Positions 35,894 through 47,557 are shown, counted from the stretch's first letter. The stretch is 64,000 nucleotides of DNA from Hepsetus odoe (GCA_017165825.1 CM029379.1:19146970-19210969), one strand, 5' to 3'. Notes: a model not told the origin generated them from the sequence alone. Numbers and translations are program-made.

Positions 35894-37357
35894 TTGAGTT
35901 TATAACTCTAAACAGTGGAGTGTCTGATGCTGGTCAGGTCCTTTACTGCTGCTCTGACTGTATCACTGACAGCTTGAAGTGAATAAAGAGGGTGAGAGAG
36001 TCTCTGAGCCTCACACTCAGCTCTCTCAGACTGAACATGCCTATCAGAGTGAACACCCTGCCTGTCAGAGTGAACACACAGCCTGTCAGAGTGAACACAC
36101 AGCCTGTCAGAGTGAACACACAGCCTGTCAGTCAAAGTGAACACCCAGCCTGTCAGTCAAAGTGAACACCCAGCCTGTCAGAGTGAACACCCAGCCTGTC
36201 AGTCAGAGTGAACACACAGCCTGTCAGAGTGAACACCCAGCCTGATAGTCAGTGTGAACACCCAGCCTGTCAGAGTGAACACCCAGCCTGTCAGAGTGAA
36301 CACACATCCTGATAGTCAGTGTGAACACCCAGCCTGTCAGAGTGAACACCCAGCCTGTCAGAGTGAACACACAGCCTGTCAGTCAGAGTGAACACTCAGC
36401 CTGTCAGTCAGAGTGAACACTCAGCCTGTCAGTCTGAGTGAACACCCAGCCTGTCAGTCAGAGTGAATACCCAGCCTGTCAGAGTGAACACAGCCTGTCA
36501 GAGAGAGTGAACACTCAGTCTGTCAGAGTGAACACACAGCCTGTCAGAGTGAACACCCTGCCTGTCAGTCAGGGTGAACACGAAACCTGTCAGTCAGAGT
36601 GAACACCCAGCCTGTCTGTCAGAGTGAACACAGGCTGACAGGCTGGGTGTTCACTCTGACTGACAGGCTGGGTGTTCACTCTGACAGGCTGTGTTTTCAC
36701 TCTGACTGGCAGGCTGGGTGTTCACTCTGACTGACAGGCTGGGTGTTGACTCTGACAGGCTGGGTGTTGACTCTGACTGACAGGCTGGGTGTTCACTTTG
36801 ACAGGCTGTGTGTTTACTCTGACTGACAAGCTGGGTGTTCACTCTGACAGGCTGGGTGTTCACTCTGACTGACAGGCTGGGTGTTCACCCTGACTGACAG
36901 GCTGGGTGTTCACTCTGACAGGCTGTGTGTTTACTCTGATTGGCAGGCTTGGTGTTCACCCTGACTGACAGGCTGGGTGTTCACTCTGACAGGCTGTGTG
37001 TTTACTCTGACTGGCAGGCTGGGTGTTCATTCTGACAGGCTGGGTGTTCACTTTGACTGACAGGCTGTGTGTTCACTCTGACAGGCTGGGTGTTCACTCT
37101 GACAGGCAGTGTGTTCACTCTGACAGGCTGGGTGTTCACTCTGACAGGCAGTGTGTTCACTCTGACAGGCTGGGTGTTCACTCTAACAGGCTGGTTGTTC
37201 ACTCTGACAGGCATGTTCAGTCTGAGAGGGCTGAGTGTGAGGCTCAGAGACTCTCTCACCCTCTTTATTCACTTCAAGCTGTCAGTGATACAGTCAGAGC
37301 AGCAGTAAAGGACCTGACCAGCATCAGACACTCCACTGTTTAGAGTTATAAACTCAA
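35894..37357. repeat. 1.46-kb inverted duplication with minisatellite core
   Basis: Two 147-bp unique arms, 35894-36040 and 37211-37357, are near-perfect reverse complements; one mismatch was seen in the part I compared. Both are bounded by TTGAGTTTATAACTC. Between them the minisatellite runs first in the complement direction (36041-36630), then flips to the direct one (36631-37210). The switch point falls within a few bp of the geometric centre (about 36625). Reading frames on either strand (VHSDRLG- and CQSEHPA-type repeats) are repeat translations, not genes. Confidence 0.92.
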
Positions 37358-37369
37358 TAATAAGCATCA

Positions 37370-37407
37370 TTATTATATTATATTATATTATATTATATTA
37401 TATTATA
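37370..37407. repeat. (TATTA)n microsatellite
   Basis: About seven TATTA units directly after the inverted duplication. Confidence 0.92.
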
Positions 37408-37524
37408 CACACAAGATACGATATATATATATATTGTTCTGAAAATATGTCAGCATAATTTGCATATAATATTTAATATATAAATAAATACAGATATAAA
37501 TTATGTTATACATATTTGTTATAT

Positions 37525-37693
37525 GAGGTGCCCTTGAGCAAGGTGCCGTCCCCTTCCCGCTCCTCCCTGCGATGGGCTGGCGACCTGTCCAGGGTGCGTC
37601 CCCCGTCCTCGCCCTGTGTGCACTGGGTTGGACACCAGCACTCCCCCGTGACCCCGTTTGGGACAAGCGGCAGAAAATGGATTGATGGATGGA
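37525..37693 (+). mobile_element. Type B chimeric SINE, 5'-truncated
   Basis: It lacks the tRNA head and starts at GAGGTGCCCTTGAGCAAGGT. It passes the same body/tail junction as the other B copies (CTCCCTGCGATGGGCTGGCG) and ends GGCAGAAAATGG then ATTGATGGATGGAT. No clear TSD. Confidence 0.87.
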
Positions 37694-37803
37694 TATTTTT
37701 TATAAATGTTATCATTTTTTCATTAACAAGTATAATTTTGATGGTTTCAATATACAAAATACCATATATTGTATATAAAAACATGTATATATGGGTGTGT
37801 GTA

Positions 37804-37909
37804 AAACCTTGCTCAAGGGTACCGCAGGGCAACCTACTGGTGAGGGAATCAAACCCACAAGCTTCCGATCCAGGGGCCGACTCCCTACCCACTAGGCCAC
37901 CGCTGCCAC
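37804..37909 (-). mobile_element. tRNA-SINE head fragment
   Basis: Minus strand: GGCAGCGGTGGCCTAGTGGG head and GGGTTTGATTCCC B box, ending at GGTACCCTTGAGCAAGG. The 3' part is absent, so A or B type cannot be told. Confidence 0.82.
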
Positions 37910-40900
37910 ATGTTGATTATATATGCTCCCCAGAAAATGCGTATGAGATGGATGACGAAGACAAATCATCCCACCGTCTCGCCGTCATTATGCAGAATGA
38001 TAATAATGTTCATAATGTTACCTTTATCAGAATATCTCATCATGAGACATCAAATAACCGAATGCTGCTCCACTAATGGATGTCTCTGTGCTCATTAATA
38101 GATCAAGATGAAATTTCATGGAGATGATAATGTTCCTGGCTAAAATTAGACAAAAGTTCATTTGAAGGTTTGAAGGGCTGACTGTGGAGCCGCCTCATGC
38201 TGAGTGCAGCCACAACTGAACATGGCCTGCTGTAACATAGAGATGTTCCACAAGATCTCCCTTATTGAAACCAGGTGTTTTGGATTAGGTCTGAGGTTTG
38301 CTCTCCAGGAGCCGATGCTGGAGATACCTGAACCGTGGTCTGAACGGCCTATAGGTTTAAAATAACATCCTGCGACAGATCAGATTTTCTAGCAGCTAGC
38401 TGATTTGCAGCAGGTATTTTCCGCTTCATCTGCTGAGGTAATGGATTCAGACAGCGGCAGCCAGGAAGAGCAGAAAATATAATGGTGCCAAAAAGCAATG
38501 ACATTGGACTAAGAGGGATTGGGCGTTCCTGTGTGTGTGTTTTTGTGCTGTGAAATGTATAGAATAAGCTGACACATGGACACCTGCTGTGGTGACATAT
38601 GCAGCTAATTTGGCCATGCATAGGCTCTTACTGAAAAAGACACAAATGGTGTGGCTGTGCGAGGTGTGGAGGCCTCATTAGTGAACCGTGAAATATAAAG
38701 CAGGGACAGCTCTGGGGAGAAGAGACTCTTTTAGTGCTGATCCATGGCCAGCTTCATATAATTCCATCCCATCCACAGCAAGAGAAATCCAAAATCACAT
38801 CTCAGGTCAGGCATGAGGGTGATCAGCCGGCCGCAGCTGTGAGCAACCAATGGACCCTCATGATGGTTCTTATCAGTGCAGTCCCAGTGCCTGGGGCTTA
38901 TTTTGGTGGCGACTGCGTCAGTCCCGGGCACAAGAACATGGCACTGTCACCAGAGGCGCATAAAAAACGTCCTGCAGCTTAAAAGCAGATGAGGGTGAAG
39001 TGGAGTGTCATTCCAGAAAGGGAAAACTATGAGTCCTTGAATAGTGCTACATATGGTGTGCTACTACTGGCGCTGCTTCAATCTGCCTGTCTGCCTTCTA
39101 AATGGAACTCACTGTGATGGCTCCTGGCTTTAAACAGGCCGATGGCATTTAGATGGTTATCAAGGTCCTATTTGTCAAGATTCTACTCACTGGATAGGGA
39201 TAAACAACACAAACGATAGATGCCAGACTGTGAAGTTAAAGCTATGCAGAGGTCACGAAGGTGAAATCACACCAGCACAGCAAACCTGGAGAACATCCAG
39301 TAATTTTTAAAGCGATAGCTCCAGCAAATTTAAAAATCTACTCATTATTTCCCTTCTCTCAAATGTAGTCATTTAGCCAAGGTACATTTTGTCTCCAAGG
39401 TTTTCTAGCATCGGAGCTATGGAGCTAATGGAGGTGACAAGCCTTGGAAGATTTTACCCCACCAGTTAGTCTTCACACACTTGTCACTTATTTTGACTTG
39501 ATGACAATTATGTCATCTCAAATAGACCTTCTCATTTGGTTAATGATGTTAAAAAGGGATAAAAGTAGTACATGTATCTATAGCAGCCTGAAATTTCTCT
39601 GCAGTGTCCCTAAAATCCCTAAAACTTTTACTTATTTTTAGGGATCATTTGTGTCCAAGGCTTATTTTTAGTTGGTACTTCCAATCAGTGTCTTGCAAAA
39701 CTATAAGTTCCTGAAGAGTGATGCATTTGGTGTGCTACCAGAGATGCTATTTAAGTCTGTCAGCCTTCTAAATTGAACACACTTTTATTGGCTCTGTGCT
39801 TAGAACAGACCTGGGGTACTTAGACAGTTAGGGAGCTTTTCGTCGACAGTCTGCTCATTGAATTTAAGTTTTAAAAAAAGCTGCCAGCTTGTGGAACCAG
39901 AGCCATGCATAGGTCACAATGTGAAATCCCACAGAAGTACCAAAACTGGAAAGCTGGTCTCCAGCCACATTTCAAAGTGTTTGTTCAGCCAGCGATCTAA
40001 TTTGCACAATTATCCCCTGAAGCAAAATGCAGCCCACCAGCCAAGACATGGCTGGTGTCCGCAAATTGCTGCTTTAGTTTTGCACTGGAAGCTATTGTAG
40101 CTAAAACAGAATGGAAGGTGACGCTCCACTTAAAAGCATCATGTCACAATCATCCCATTGTATGAAGTCTCACACTTCCTTATATGGTTCCTGCATTATG
40201 ACATGACTCTTTTATACATTTTTTCATGACTATTGGGTGATAATTTTTTAATCTAACAAGTAATAAATGCTCATAGCTACCAGTTAACTCACAGCAAACT
40301 AGTCCCTGAATCCTGTTACAGCTACTATACCATTGGCACCATCTGTCTGCCTTCTACACTAAACACATTTTGATGGCTCCTGGCTTAAAATGACCACTCA
40401 GATGTATTGGGGTGCTGTTTGTCAACACTGTGCTTGTGTGAAGAGGAGGAAAAAACACAGAAACAAACAATGGAGTGAGAACCATGCGGAGGTCGAGAGG
40501 TGAAATCCCACAGACATACCAAAACACACAATGCACTGGCATACTTCTCCCAAACATGCATGGATTCTCGCAAGCTTTTGGATAAGAGAGCTGAAACTGA
40601 AGTATAATCCATCAAAGGAAATACCAGGAATTTCTTTCTCCCCAGGGTGGGGTTGGTGGGTGGCTCGTAGACAGCAGAATGCAGAAAGACAACAACGGAA
40701 GTGGAACAGCCATCTCACTAATTCACACTCGCACTATATATAAAGCTTGATTCTTAAGCTCCCTCCCCCTCTGCACTAAACACTGTGTGTCATCACTACA
40801 CCAGAGAGACCTTGAAAACATGGTGATGAAGAAAGGCAGCTACACTTTAGTAAATGCCATTTTGGCAAATGCGAGATTACTTGTTGTTTGCAAGTTTCCT

Positions 40901-41099
40901 TTTCTTTGAAAATGTGATGAATGTGAATCGGTGAACAGTCTGAATCCGAATCAAGAAATGAATCAGAATAGAAACCCTCGTTTGATCTTTATGCACTTAA
41001 CCAAGCAAAAATTGCGAAGCTTGCCTGTATGCAGGTTTGATCTGGCCTGCACTATTTTGACTACCTCATTTTATATTTTCCATTTAATGTCATGCATTT
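37910..41099. other. Non-coding; possible conserved block 38160-38990
   Basis: No gene supported. The stretch 38160-38990 is GC-richer, repeat-free and single-copy-looking, with an 82-codon ORF that has no recognised motif. It may be regulatory. Confidence 0.35.
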
Positions 41100-41294
41100 G
41101 AAGTGGTGGTCTAGTGGTAGGGTACTTGCCTATGGACCTATGGCTCAAGAGGTCCCCAGTTAAAAGCCAACCTCTAGCACTGAATTCAACCCTGAATTCA
41201 ACCAGGGAGACTGTCCCTGTAATTGGACATGGAAGTCGCTCTGGATGCTCAATTAACATCATGGATGTTAATTGAGCATCTGCAAAGCATCTAT
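41100..41294 (+). mobile_element. Type C tRNA-SINE carrying a 17-bp hairpin
   Basis: Head GAAGTGGTGGTCTAGTGGTA and body GGGAGACTGTCCCTGTAATT are type C. The usual GATAAGAGCG tail is replaced by a perfect inverted repeat: GATGCTCAATTAACATC (41244-41260), ATG loop, reverse complement at 41264-41280. A local direct duplication (GAATTCAACC) also occurs. Confidence 0.8.
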
Positions 41295-42154
41295 ATTGGA
41301 CCATCCCAATAAATTATTACCAAGAGAAGTAAAAGAGCCTAAGATGTTTTAAAAATGAAAATAAAAAATGAGCAATTTTTTTAATGCTTAGCCATAGTGC
41401 TGTAATGATGTATGTCATTTCATCTTATTTATTATTAATTCTGACCTTGCAGAGTAGGATTGGCTGGGATTTGAGTATTACTTGGCCTCACTCACCTGTA
41501 GCCATCAAAAATTAAACAGCACCTACAGAGTGTATGACAGTAAGAAACCTGCCAAAAGCAACTATAAGGAAAAACAGCTTATCCTAATAACAGCTACAAC
41601 AATGAATAAAGAAAAAAAAACTCCAGCGGTTATCAGACAAGCTCTATAAAACAGCATCAGAGCGCTGTTTTTGACTGACAAACAAGCTTCTATTTTTGGC
41701 AAGTTGCAAGACATTGCACTAGTGCTCCACCTTAAATAATGCAGGTAGGCCTGTAGGCTTTCATCAAAACATGGTAAAGACAGCTTTTGGTCTCTTGCCT
41801 ACAACCACTGCAACCCAGCACCAAAATCTCATCATATAACTTTCCCTCGTCTGTAATATTGTGTGGTTATGTAACATGAGTATGTTATGTTATGTCCATC
41901 TTCTTCTAAATTAAACTGCAACCAGATTGCCTTACAAAGGCCCATTAAATGCTGTACTCCCAACTTTTAATATTAAACATACTTCATGCATTCAAAATGG
42001 TTTAATGCACTGCTTTAAAGAGTCTGATGTATTAAGTCAGGCATTTTCAAACATGGACATATTTGCAATGCAGCTGGAAAAAGATCATATGCGATCAAGA
42101 ACTCACTTTGATTATAAAACAACAAAGAAATGCTGGTATTTTCAGTGGTGTGAC
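41295..42154. other. Non-coding, nothing recognised
   Basis: AT-rich, with no exon-like ORF or recognised repeat. Confidence 0.5.
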
Positions 42155-42340
42155 GAGCAAGGATAGGATTAGAAATGAGTATATTAGAGGGACAGCTCAG
42201 GTTAGACGTTCTGGAGACAAAGTTAGAAAAGCAAGATTGCTTTGTTTGGACATGTCCAGAGGAGAGACAAGGATTATATTAAGAGGAGGATGTTGAAGAT
42301 GGAGCTGCCAGGAAAGAGGAGAAGAGGAAGACCAAAGAGC
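42155..42340 (+). mobile_element. RTE-like LINE ORF2 C-terminal fragment
   Basis: Reads RIRNEYIRGTAQVRRSGDKV, then after a frameshift MELPGKRRRGRPKS, the C-terminus of the same LINE as at 1058-2250. It ends abruptly after the GRPK motif. Confidence 0.85.
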
Positions 42341-43164
42341 AAATCAGCCTAGAGAATGCTTTTTTACCACCTTGCCTTTTGCTGTTCACTCTCTCAACTA
42401 TTATAATTCCACAGCTTCTTAACAGGCCATATGCTGTTTCTTAACCGCCTTAAAAAGTTTTGTGCAAAGTCTATGCACATTACCCATAACTTGGAGATTT
42501 GGAGATGAATAAGAGACAGGAATAAACACAAATAAAACTCTACAAGCCTCTTCAAATCCTATAAGATCTGGCAGTCAGATGAGTGCAGAGCAGTATAAAG
42601 GAGGAGTGCAATTACCACCAGTTACTGAGAGGTGGACCAGGATTGGATGCTTTAAGAGCACCTCAGTCCATAAACATTTCAGATAGGGGAGAGTAATGGC
42701 AGTGAATGTGACAGCTGCCCAAATGTCGTTCCAGTGGAAATAACAATGAATGTGCTTCCAGTGCAGCTGCACTCCCTGATTTGGGTAATTTCATACCATT
42801 TAAAATGGATGTTCATCTGGTTGTTGAGAAAGGGAAAGATAGGTGCCACGTCTTCTTTCATTTCATTGTGATGCAGAAAAAATCTAATAGTTGGTGTCAA
42901 CTTTAAAGGGCACATATTCTGCATTTTACTTGGATTTTTCCCCCAAAAGTCCACTTATGATGTTCAGATCAATTTATGTACAAAATGTTAATATTTTTTA
43001 TGCAGGCTATTGTTGTTACTGTATCTTTGAGACTATTATTGGCTGCACAGGTTTGAACTGCTCCTCAGTGCGAAAAATGATAAATAGCGAAATTGACCAT
43101 GAACTGTTTTTGCAGCTAAATTTCAATATATGGATTGGGGTGACAATAGTATGCACTGACAGGA
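42341..43164. other. Non-coding between two LINE fragments
   Basis: No motif-bearing ORF and no recognised repeat. Confidence 0.45.
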
Positions 43165-43636
43165 CAGGACAGTAGTGAGACCAGCTATGTTGTATGAGTT
43201 GAAGACGATGACTGTCTTTTCGCACTGGCGAAAGGCCAGGAGGCGGCGCTGGAGGTGTCAGAGTTAAAGATGCTGAGATTTTTGGTGCGACGACGAAGGA
43301 CAGGATTAGAAATTAGTATATTAGAGGGACAGATCAGGTTGGACGTTTTGGAGAAAGACAAGTTAGAGAAGCAAGGTTGCGTTGGTTGGTTTGGACATGC
43401 CCAGAGTAGAGACGAGGATTATATTGAGGAGGAGGATGTTGAAGATGGAGCTGCCAGGAAAGAGGAGAATAGGAAGACCAAAGAGGAGGTTTATGGACGT
43501 GGTGAGAGAAGACATGCAGGTGGTCGGTTTGAAGGAGGAAGATGCAGAGGACCGGAAGAAATGGAAATGGATGATCCGCTGTGGCGACCCCTTAAAGGGA
43601 AACAGCCCAAAGGAGTAGAAGAAGAAGAAGAAGATG
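43165..43636 (+). mobile_element. RTE-like LINE 3' end, 5'-truncated
   Basis: Starts at VRPAMLYEL, continues through ELKMLRF, ILEGQIRLDVLE, GWFGHAQSRDEDYI, GRPKRRFMDVVREDMQVVGL and EEDAEDRKKWKWMIRCGDP spread over two frames. It ends with the 3' UTR CTTAAAGGGAAACAGCC and a GAA-rich tail (43616-43634). Frameshifts show it is dead. It preserves the native LINE 3' terminus. Confidence 0.9.
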
Positions 43637-44626
43637 GCATACTGGCTTTTTTTTCCCTAAGATATGTTCCCTTTAATGTATTAACAAAAATGAAAAAGTG
43701 TAATGAATGTAATGGAGTTTCTATAATTATTCAGCACAGCATCATTTAACTGGATAAATCAAAAATCTGCATCCCATTTGCATGATATCACAACCAGTTT
43801 GATTTCTTTGTATGTCTAAGTGGCCTCTGTAGGGGTTAGTTGGGGGGGTAGTTAGTAGGGTGTATAAGTTGTTTATTCAGTTAGGATTAGAAGAGAATTA
43901 GAAGAGTTAGAATTGTGATTATAGGCAAAAATATGATACATTTTTCAAAATAATTTTTTCCAGAATTAATCTAAATGATGAACTAATGCATGCACAATGA
44001 GATATTAATATACCATGCAATGTCAATTTATGGCTTTGCTGATAGACACCATTTATCACATATATAGCCGGGTCCTGTTTGAGAATGTTCATGAAAACTC
44101 TTTCAGATAAGTCGGTTCTGACATCTTCTGGCATTCAGATTGAAGACATTCCACAGCGACTTCAAAAGTGCACACATGATCTGGGTACTTCACAGGCTTA
44201 CTCAGACAGGAACACCTGCCGAAAATCAGCCAGTCATCCTTAAGTCATCCACAGTTAAATGGGGAAACTCTATTTTTGGCCAAGAGATTGCATAACGGGT
44301 CAAAACTTTTAAAAAAAGAACCATTCCAGGGTGGTGTAAGCCACCAACGCCCCCATCAGCCAGAAGCATGAGACGGGATGGAACTGATCCCAGCATTACT
44401 GAGCAGGACTACAGAAACACTTCTCTGAGGAATGTCCAAATGATCTTCATCTGACTTGCAAATGTAGGCCTGAGGATGGCAATTACAGGGACAGACCTGT
44501 GAATGTTGTGACTTGCGCTGCAACGCCTTGCTCAAGGCCACAGTGCAAACTAGAATCAGGCATTGAAATGTAAATTTCTCCACTGTTCATTCATTCTTTA
44601 GTAATAATAATAATCCACATTGACAC
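43637..44626. other. Non-coding, nothing recognised
   Basis: AT-rich, with no supported gene or repeat. Confidence 0.45.
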
Positions 44627-44930
44627 ATTCATTCATTCATAATCTCAGCTGCTTATCCAGAGCAGGGGATGTGGGTGGTGGATAGGGTCAAAGGCAGAGA
44701 TACACCATGGACAGGTTGCCAGTCCATCTCAGAGCAGACACACAAAGACACACAAACACACTTATACACACAGTTACACACAAGGGGCTCCTCCAATCCA
44801 CCCGATGTGTATTTCTTGTGTGTCTTTGGACAGACACTTGGAGGACCTGTAAACTCCACACAGAAAACCCCCAGCCTGGGAATCAAACCCAAAACCTTCT
44901 TGCTGTGAGGCAACAGCATCAACATACTGA
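44627..44930 (-). mobile_element. Type D SINE (tRNA-like head, ATGA-rich tail)
   Basis: Minus strand: head GCTGTTGCCTCACAGCAAGA with a GGGTTTGATTCCC-like box, then TGTGTGGAGTTTACAGGTCC, CCAAAGACACACAAG, TGGACTGGCAACCTGTCC and GCTCTGGATAAGCAGCTGAG, ending in ATGAATGAATGA. This is a common vertebrate and fish element type with a LINE2-like 3' part. Confidence 0.75.
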
Positions 44931-46170
44931 CTGACATACTGATATAAAAGAAGTCCAACAAAGTTACTGGCTGGGAATCAAAAGTGGCTGATTAAACAAA
45001 ATGTTAGAAAATGTTTTTTTGTTGTTTTTTTTTAAACATAGAAACGTGTTAATTGAACAAAAAAAAATCATGAGTAACTGCAGGAGTCTTCATTTAGAAT
45101 TTTCTGCAGAACATTGAGTTCCCAGTTTAAAATATTTAGATCAACTATGTTGAGTGGAACTAGGTAATGACAATTATGCCACAATACTAATGTTACGCAC
45201 CCTTGATGTACCTCAGTGCTTGGCCTTTCACACACATTCAAAATAAACATCACTTGAAATGAATATCACTCTGTGACGTAGGTGTTTTGAGAGTTCAGTC
45301 TTGGTTCTTATTAGATTCTTTCTCATTGGACCTTGGCCAACATCCATACAATGACTTCTGCGAAAGACTGTCCTGGGCCATGCATGGGAAGATCAGTCTT
45401 CATGAAGTTTGACAGCAGGCCCACACCTGTAAGCATGCATGGTTCCCTCTTGGAGACACTGGCATGAAAAAAAAGTTTTCCATTTATTATTTTGTGCAAT
45501 TAATGTCTCTGCAAGACAGGACGGATACAAGTAGTGTGTATAGGTTTGATGCTAGTCAGGACTTCAGTATCATCTTTGCATGTTCTCCCTGCAGTATTTT
45601 GCCTTCTTTTTGACACCGACTAGTGTTGTTTTCCCATAGCTGTTCTATCCACAGTTCTTAACCCCTCATCAAGGGCCCCATGTGGCCTATAAAGGCCCTT
45701 CCCTTCTGCTGTGTAACTATGCATGCTGGGCCCAAGGGCGGCAGCTGTACTGCTTCAGTGGAAAGAGCTCTGATTCAGTCCCTATTATTCTACCACTGAA
45801 TATTTTTGGCTTTTTTTCCCTTTTTTCTTCTTTTTTTTTTTTTTTTGATGAGCACTTTAAAAATTCTAAAACATATTTATCATCTGATGTATCATAAAAC
45901 AGTGCAAAACAAATGGGGGCACAATGTAGTATTATTAATTGTGTATTAATGAATACAAAATGAGATAAACAGTGAAAGTTTTATTGTGTGTATGTGAAAA
46001 CCTACACGTGGAGATTTATCTGTTACATGGCTTTGAAAAAGCCCAAATATATGCATTCTCCCACTACTTCTGTATGAAACTGATCATTTGTCAAGCAGCA
46101 CTGAATACCCTCTCCTGGTGGAGCTGGGAATTGCAGCCTCTTGAATGAATTGAATGGGACACCTGTTTTC
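44931..46170. other. Non-coding DNA before the adra1d promoter
   Basis: No gene supported. It has a T-rich run at about 45829-45846. Immediately upstream regulatory sequence of adra1d may lie here. Confidence 0.4.
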
Positions 46171-46345
46171 CATAAAACCCCGCCTCCAGGGCTGGGATTG
46201 GCTGGTAGTCAGCAAGGCATGGTGTCCACTAACCTCCAATCCTACCAACACAAAGAGGAGGAGGCGGGAGCCCAGCTTGGAGGGACGGTGCTTTTTGGAG
46301 AATGGGTGTAAAAAAAACCGCTTCATCCAGTTTGGAGCGCTGCGC
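46171..46345 (+). promoter_or_regulatory. Candidate adra1d promoter: GC and CCAAT boxes
   Basis: About 250-420 bp before the start codon lie a GC-box-like CCCCGCCTCC (46178-46187), an inverted CCAAT (ATTGGC, 46197-46202), a direct CCAAT (46236-46240) and GGCGGG (46263-46268). No convincing TATA box sits between them and the ATG. This suggests a TATA-less promoter with a start near 46.3-46.4 kb and a 5' UTR of roughly 200-300 nt. The transcription start is inferred, not seen. Confidence 0.45.
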
Positions 46346-46590
46346 TGAAGATGACACTTGTCTGTTCCAACGTCTGTCCAACATCTGGAGGATTTGAGAG
46401 TGCCAAGTGTGGCTTAAAGATGTGATGTTCAGGTTTTGAAGGGATGCGGACTGGATGAGAAATCAGATCCAATGCGAGTCCAGTGGGGACAGGAGCTCAG
46501 CATGGGACAGGGAGACGAGACGGGCATGGACATGATGACCCACTGATCCAGAGAAGTGAAACTTTCCTTTGCCTTCATGGGGTGTTCAAC

Positions 46591-47557
46591 ATGACCTTTT
46601 TTAAGAGTAAGGATGCACTGTCCTCCAGTGAAGATGAAGCCTTCAATGAGACGTTGGATAAGCCTTTTCTCAACAGCAGCAGCCCCAGCAGAAGCCCCAA
46701 CGTGACCTGCACAGGTGTCCTTCTGGAGCCCCAGGTGGTGGTGGTGGGGGTCTTCTTGGCCATCTTCATTTCAGTGGCCATTGTGGGGAACATCCTGGTC
46801 ATCTTATCAGTGTTGTGCAACAGGCATTTGCGGACGGTCACCAACTTCTTCATAGTGAATCTGGCCATTGCTGACCTATTGCTGGGGGTGGTGGTGCTGC
46901 CCTTTAGCGCCTCGCTGGAGGTCCTGGGCTGCTGGGTGTTTGGCCGGGTGTTCTGCAACATCTGGGCGGCGGTGGACGTCCTGTGCTGCACGGCGTCCAT
47001 CCTTAGCCTGTGCATCATCTCTGTGGACAGGTACGTGGGGGTCAAGTACTGTCTGCGCTACCCCACCATCATGACAGAGAGGAAGGCAGGGGTCATCCTG
47101 GTGGTCATCTGGGTAGCATCTGCCATCATCTCCATCGGGCCACTCCTGGGGTGGAAAGAGCCCCCTCCGGCTGATGAAAGTGTGTGCAGCATCACAGAGG
47201 AGCCAGGTTATGCCCTGTTCTCCTCGCTCTTCTCCTTTTACCTGCCACTCACCGTCATACTGGTCATGTACTTCAGGGTGTATGTGGTGGCCCGGCGCAC
47301 CAGCCGGAGCCTGGAAGCCGGTGTCAAGCGAGAGCGGGGCACATCCACCGAGGTGGTACTACGCATTCACTGCAGGAGCCTACCCGAGGAGGCTTTGGAG
47401 CACAGCCGCAGCCGGGGCAGGGGACAGCCCTTCCGCAGCTCGCTCTCTGTGCGCCTCATGAAGTTCTCCAGGGAGAAGAAAGCAGCAAAAACCCTTGCCA
47501 TAGTAGTCGGAATGTTCGTGCTTTGCTGGCTGCCCTTCTTCTTTGTGCTGCCCTTGG
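46591..47557 (+). CDS. adra1d: Alpha-1D adrenergic receptor, coding exon 1 (N-terminus to TM6)
   Basis: Class A GPCR for adrenaline and noradrenaline, coupling in known family members to Gq/11 and phospholipase C at the plasma membrane. Residues 1-46 form a short extracellular N-terminus with three N-glycosylation sequons (N19, N28, N37). TM1 is about 48-72, TM2 85-106, TM3 120-145, TM4 166-187, TM5 208-232 and TM6 300-322. Visible landmarks are D129 (amine-binding 3.32), C122 and C199 (disulfide), DRY at 146-148, W174, TM5 serines 211, 212 and 215, P219 and CWLPFF at 312-317. The third loop contains SLEAGVKRERG, which points to the 1D rather than 1A or 1B subtype. The start is the first in-frame ATG after a stop at 46456-46458; it has A at -3 and begins MTF, as does human ADRA1D. 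The exon ends at donor G|GTATGTG in phase 1. I cannot tell teleost paralog a from b. Confidence 0.96.

Noticed and set aside
36651..37343. Long ORFs with VHSDRLG- or CQSEHPA-type peptide repeats
   Set aside because: They are translations of a 21/25-bp minisatellite present on both strands, with no start context, splice sites or known family.
34925..37357. CRISPR-like array
   Set aside because: Units are tandem without unique spacers, in a vertebrate genome; this is a minisatellite.
38734..38982. 82-codon ORF as an exon
   Set aside because: No recognised motif and no convincing splice sites; treated as possible regulatory DNA only.
46483..46590. N-terminal extension of the receptor upstream of 46591
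   Set aside because: It would need a GTG start; the first in-frame ATG is at 46591, begins MTF as in human ADRA1D and has a good context.
46575..47045. 156-codon ORF on the minus strand
   Set aside because: It is the antisense shadow of adra1d exon 1.
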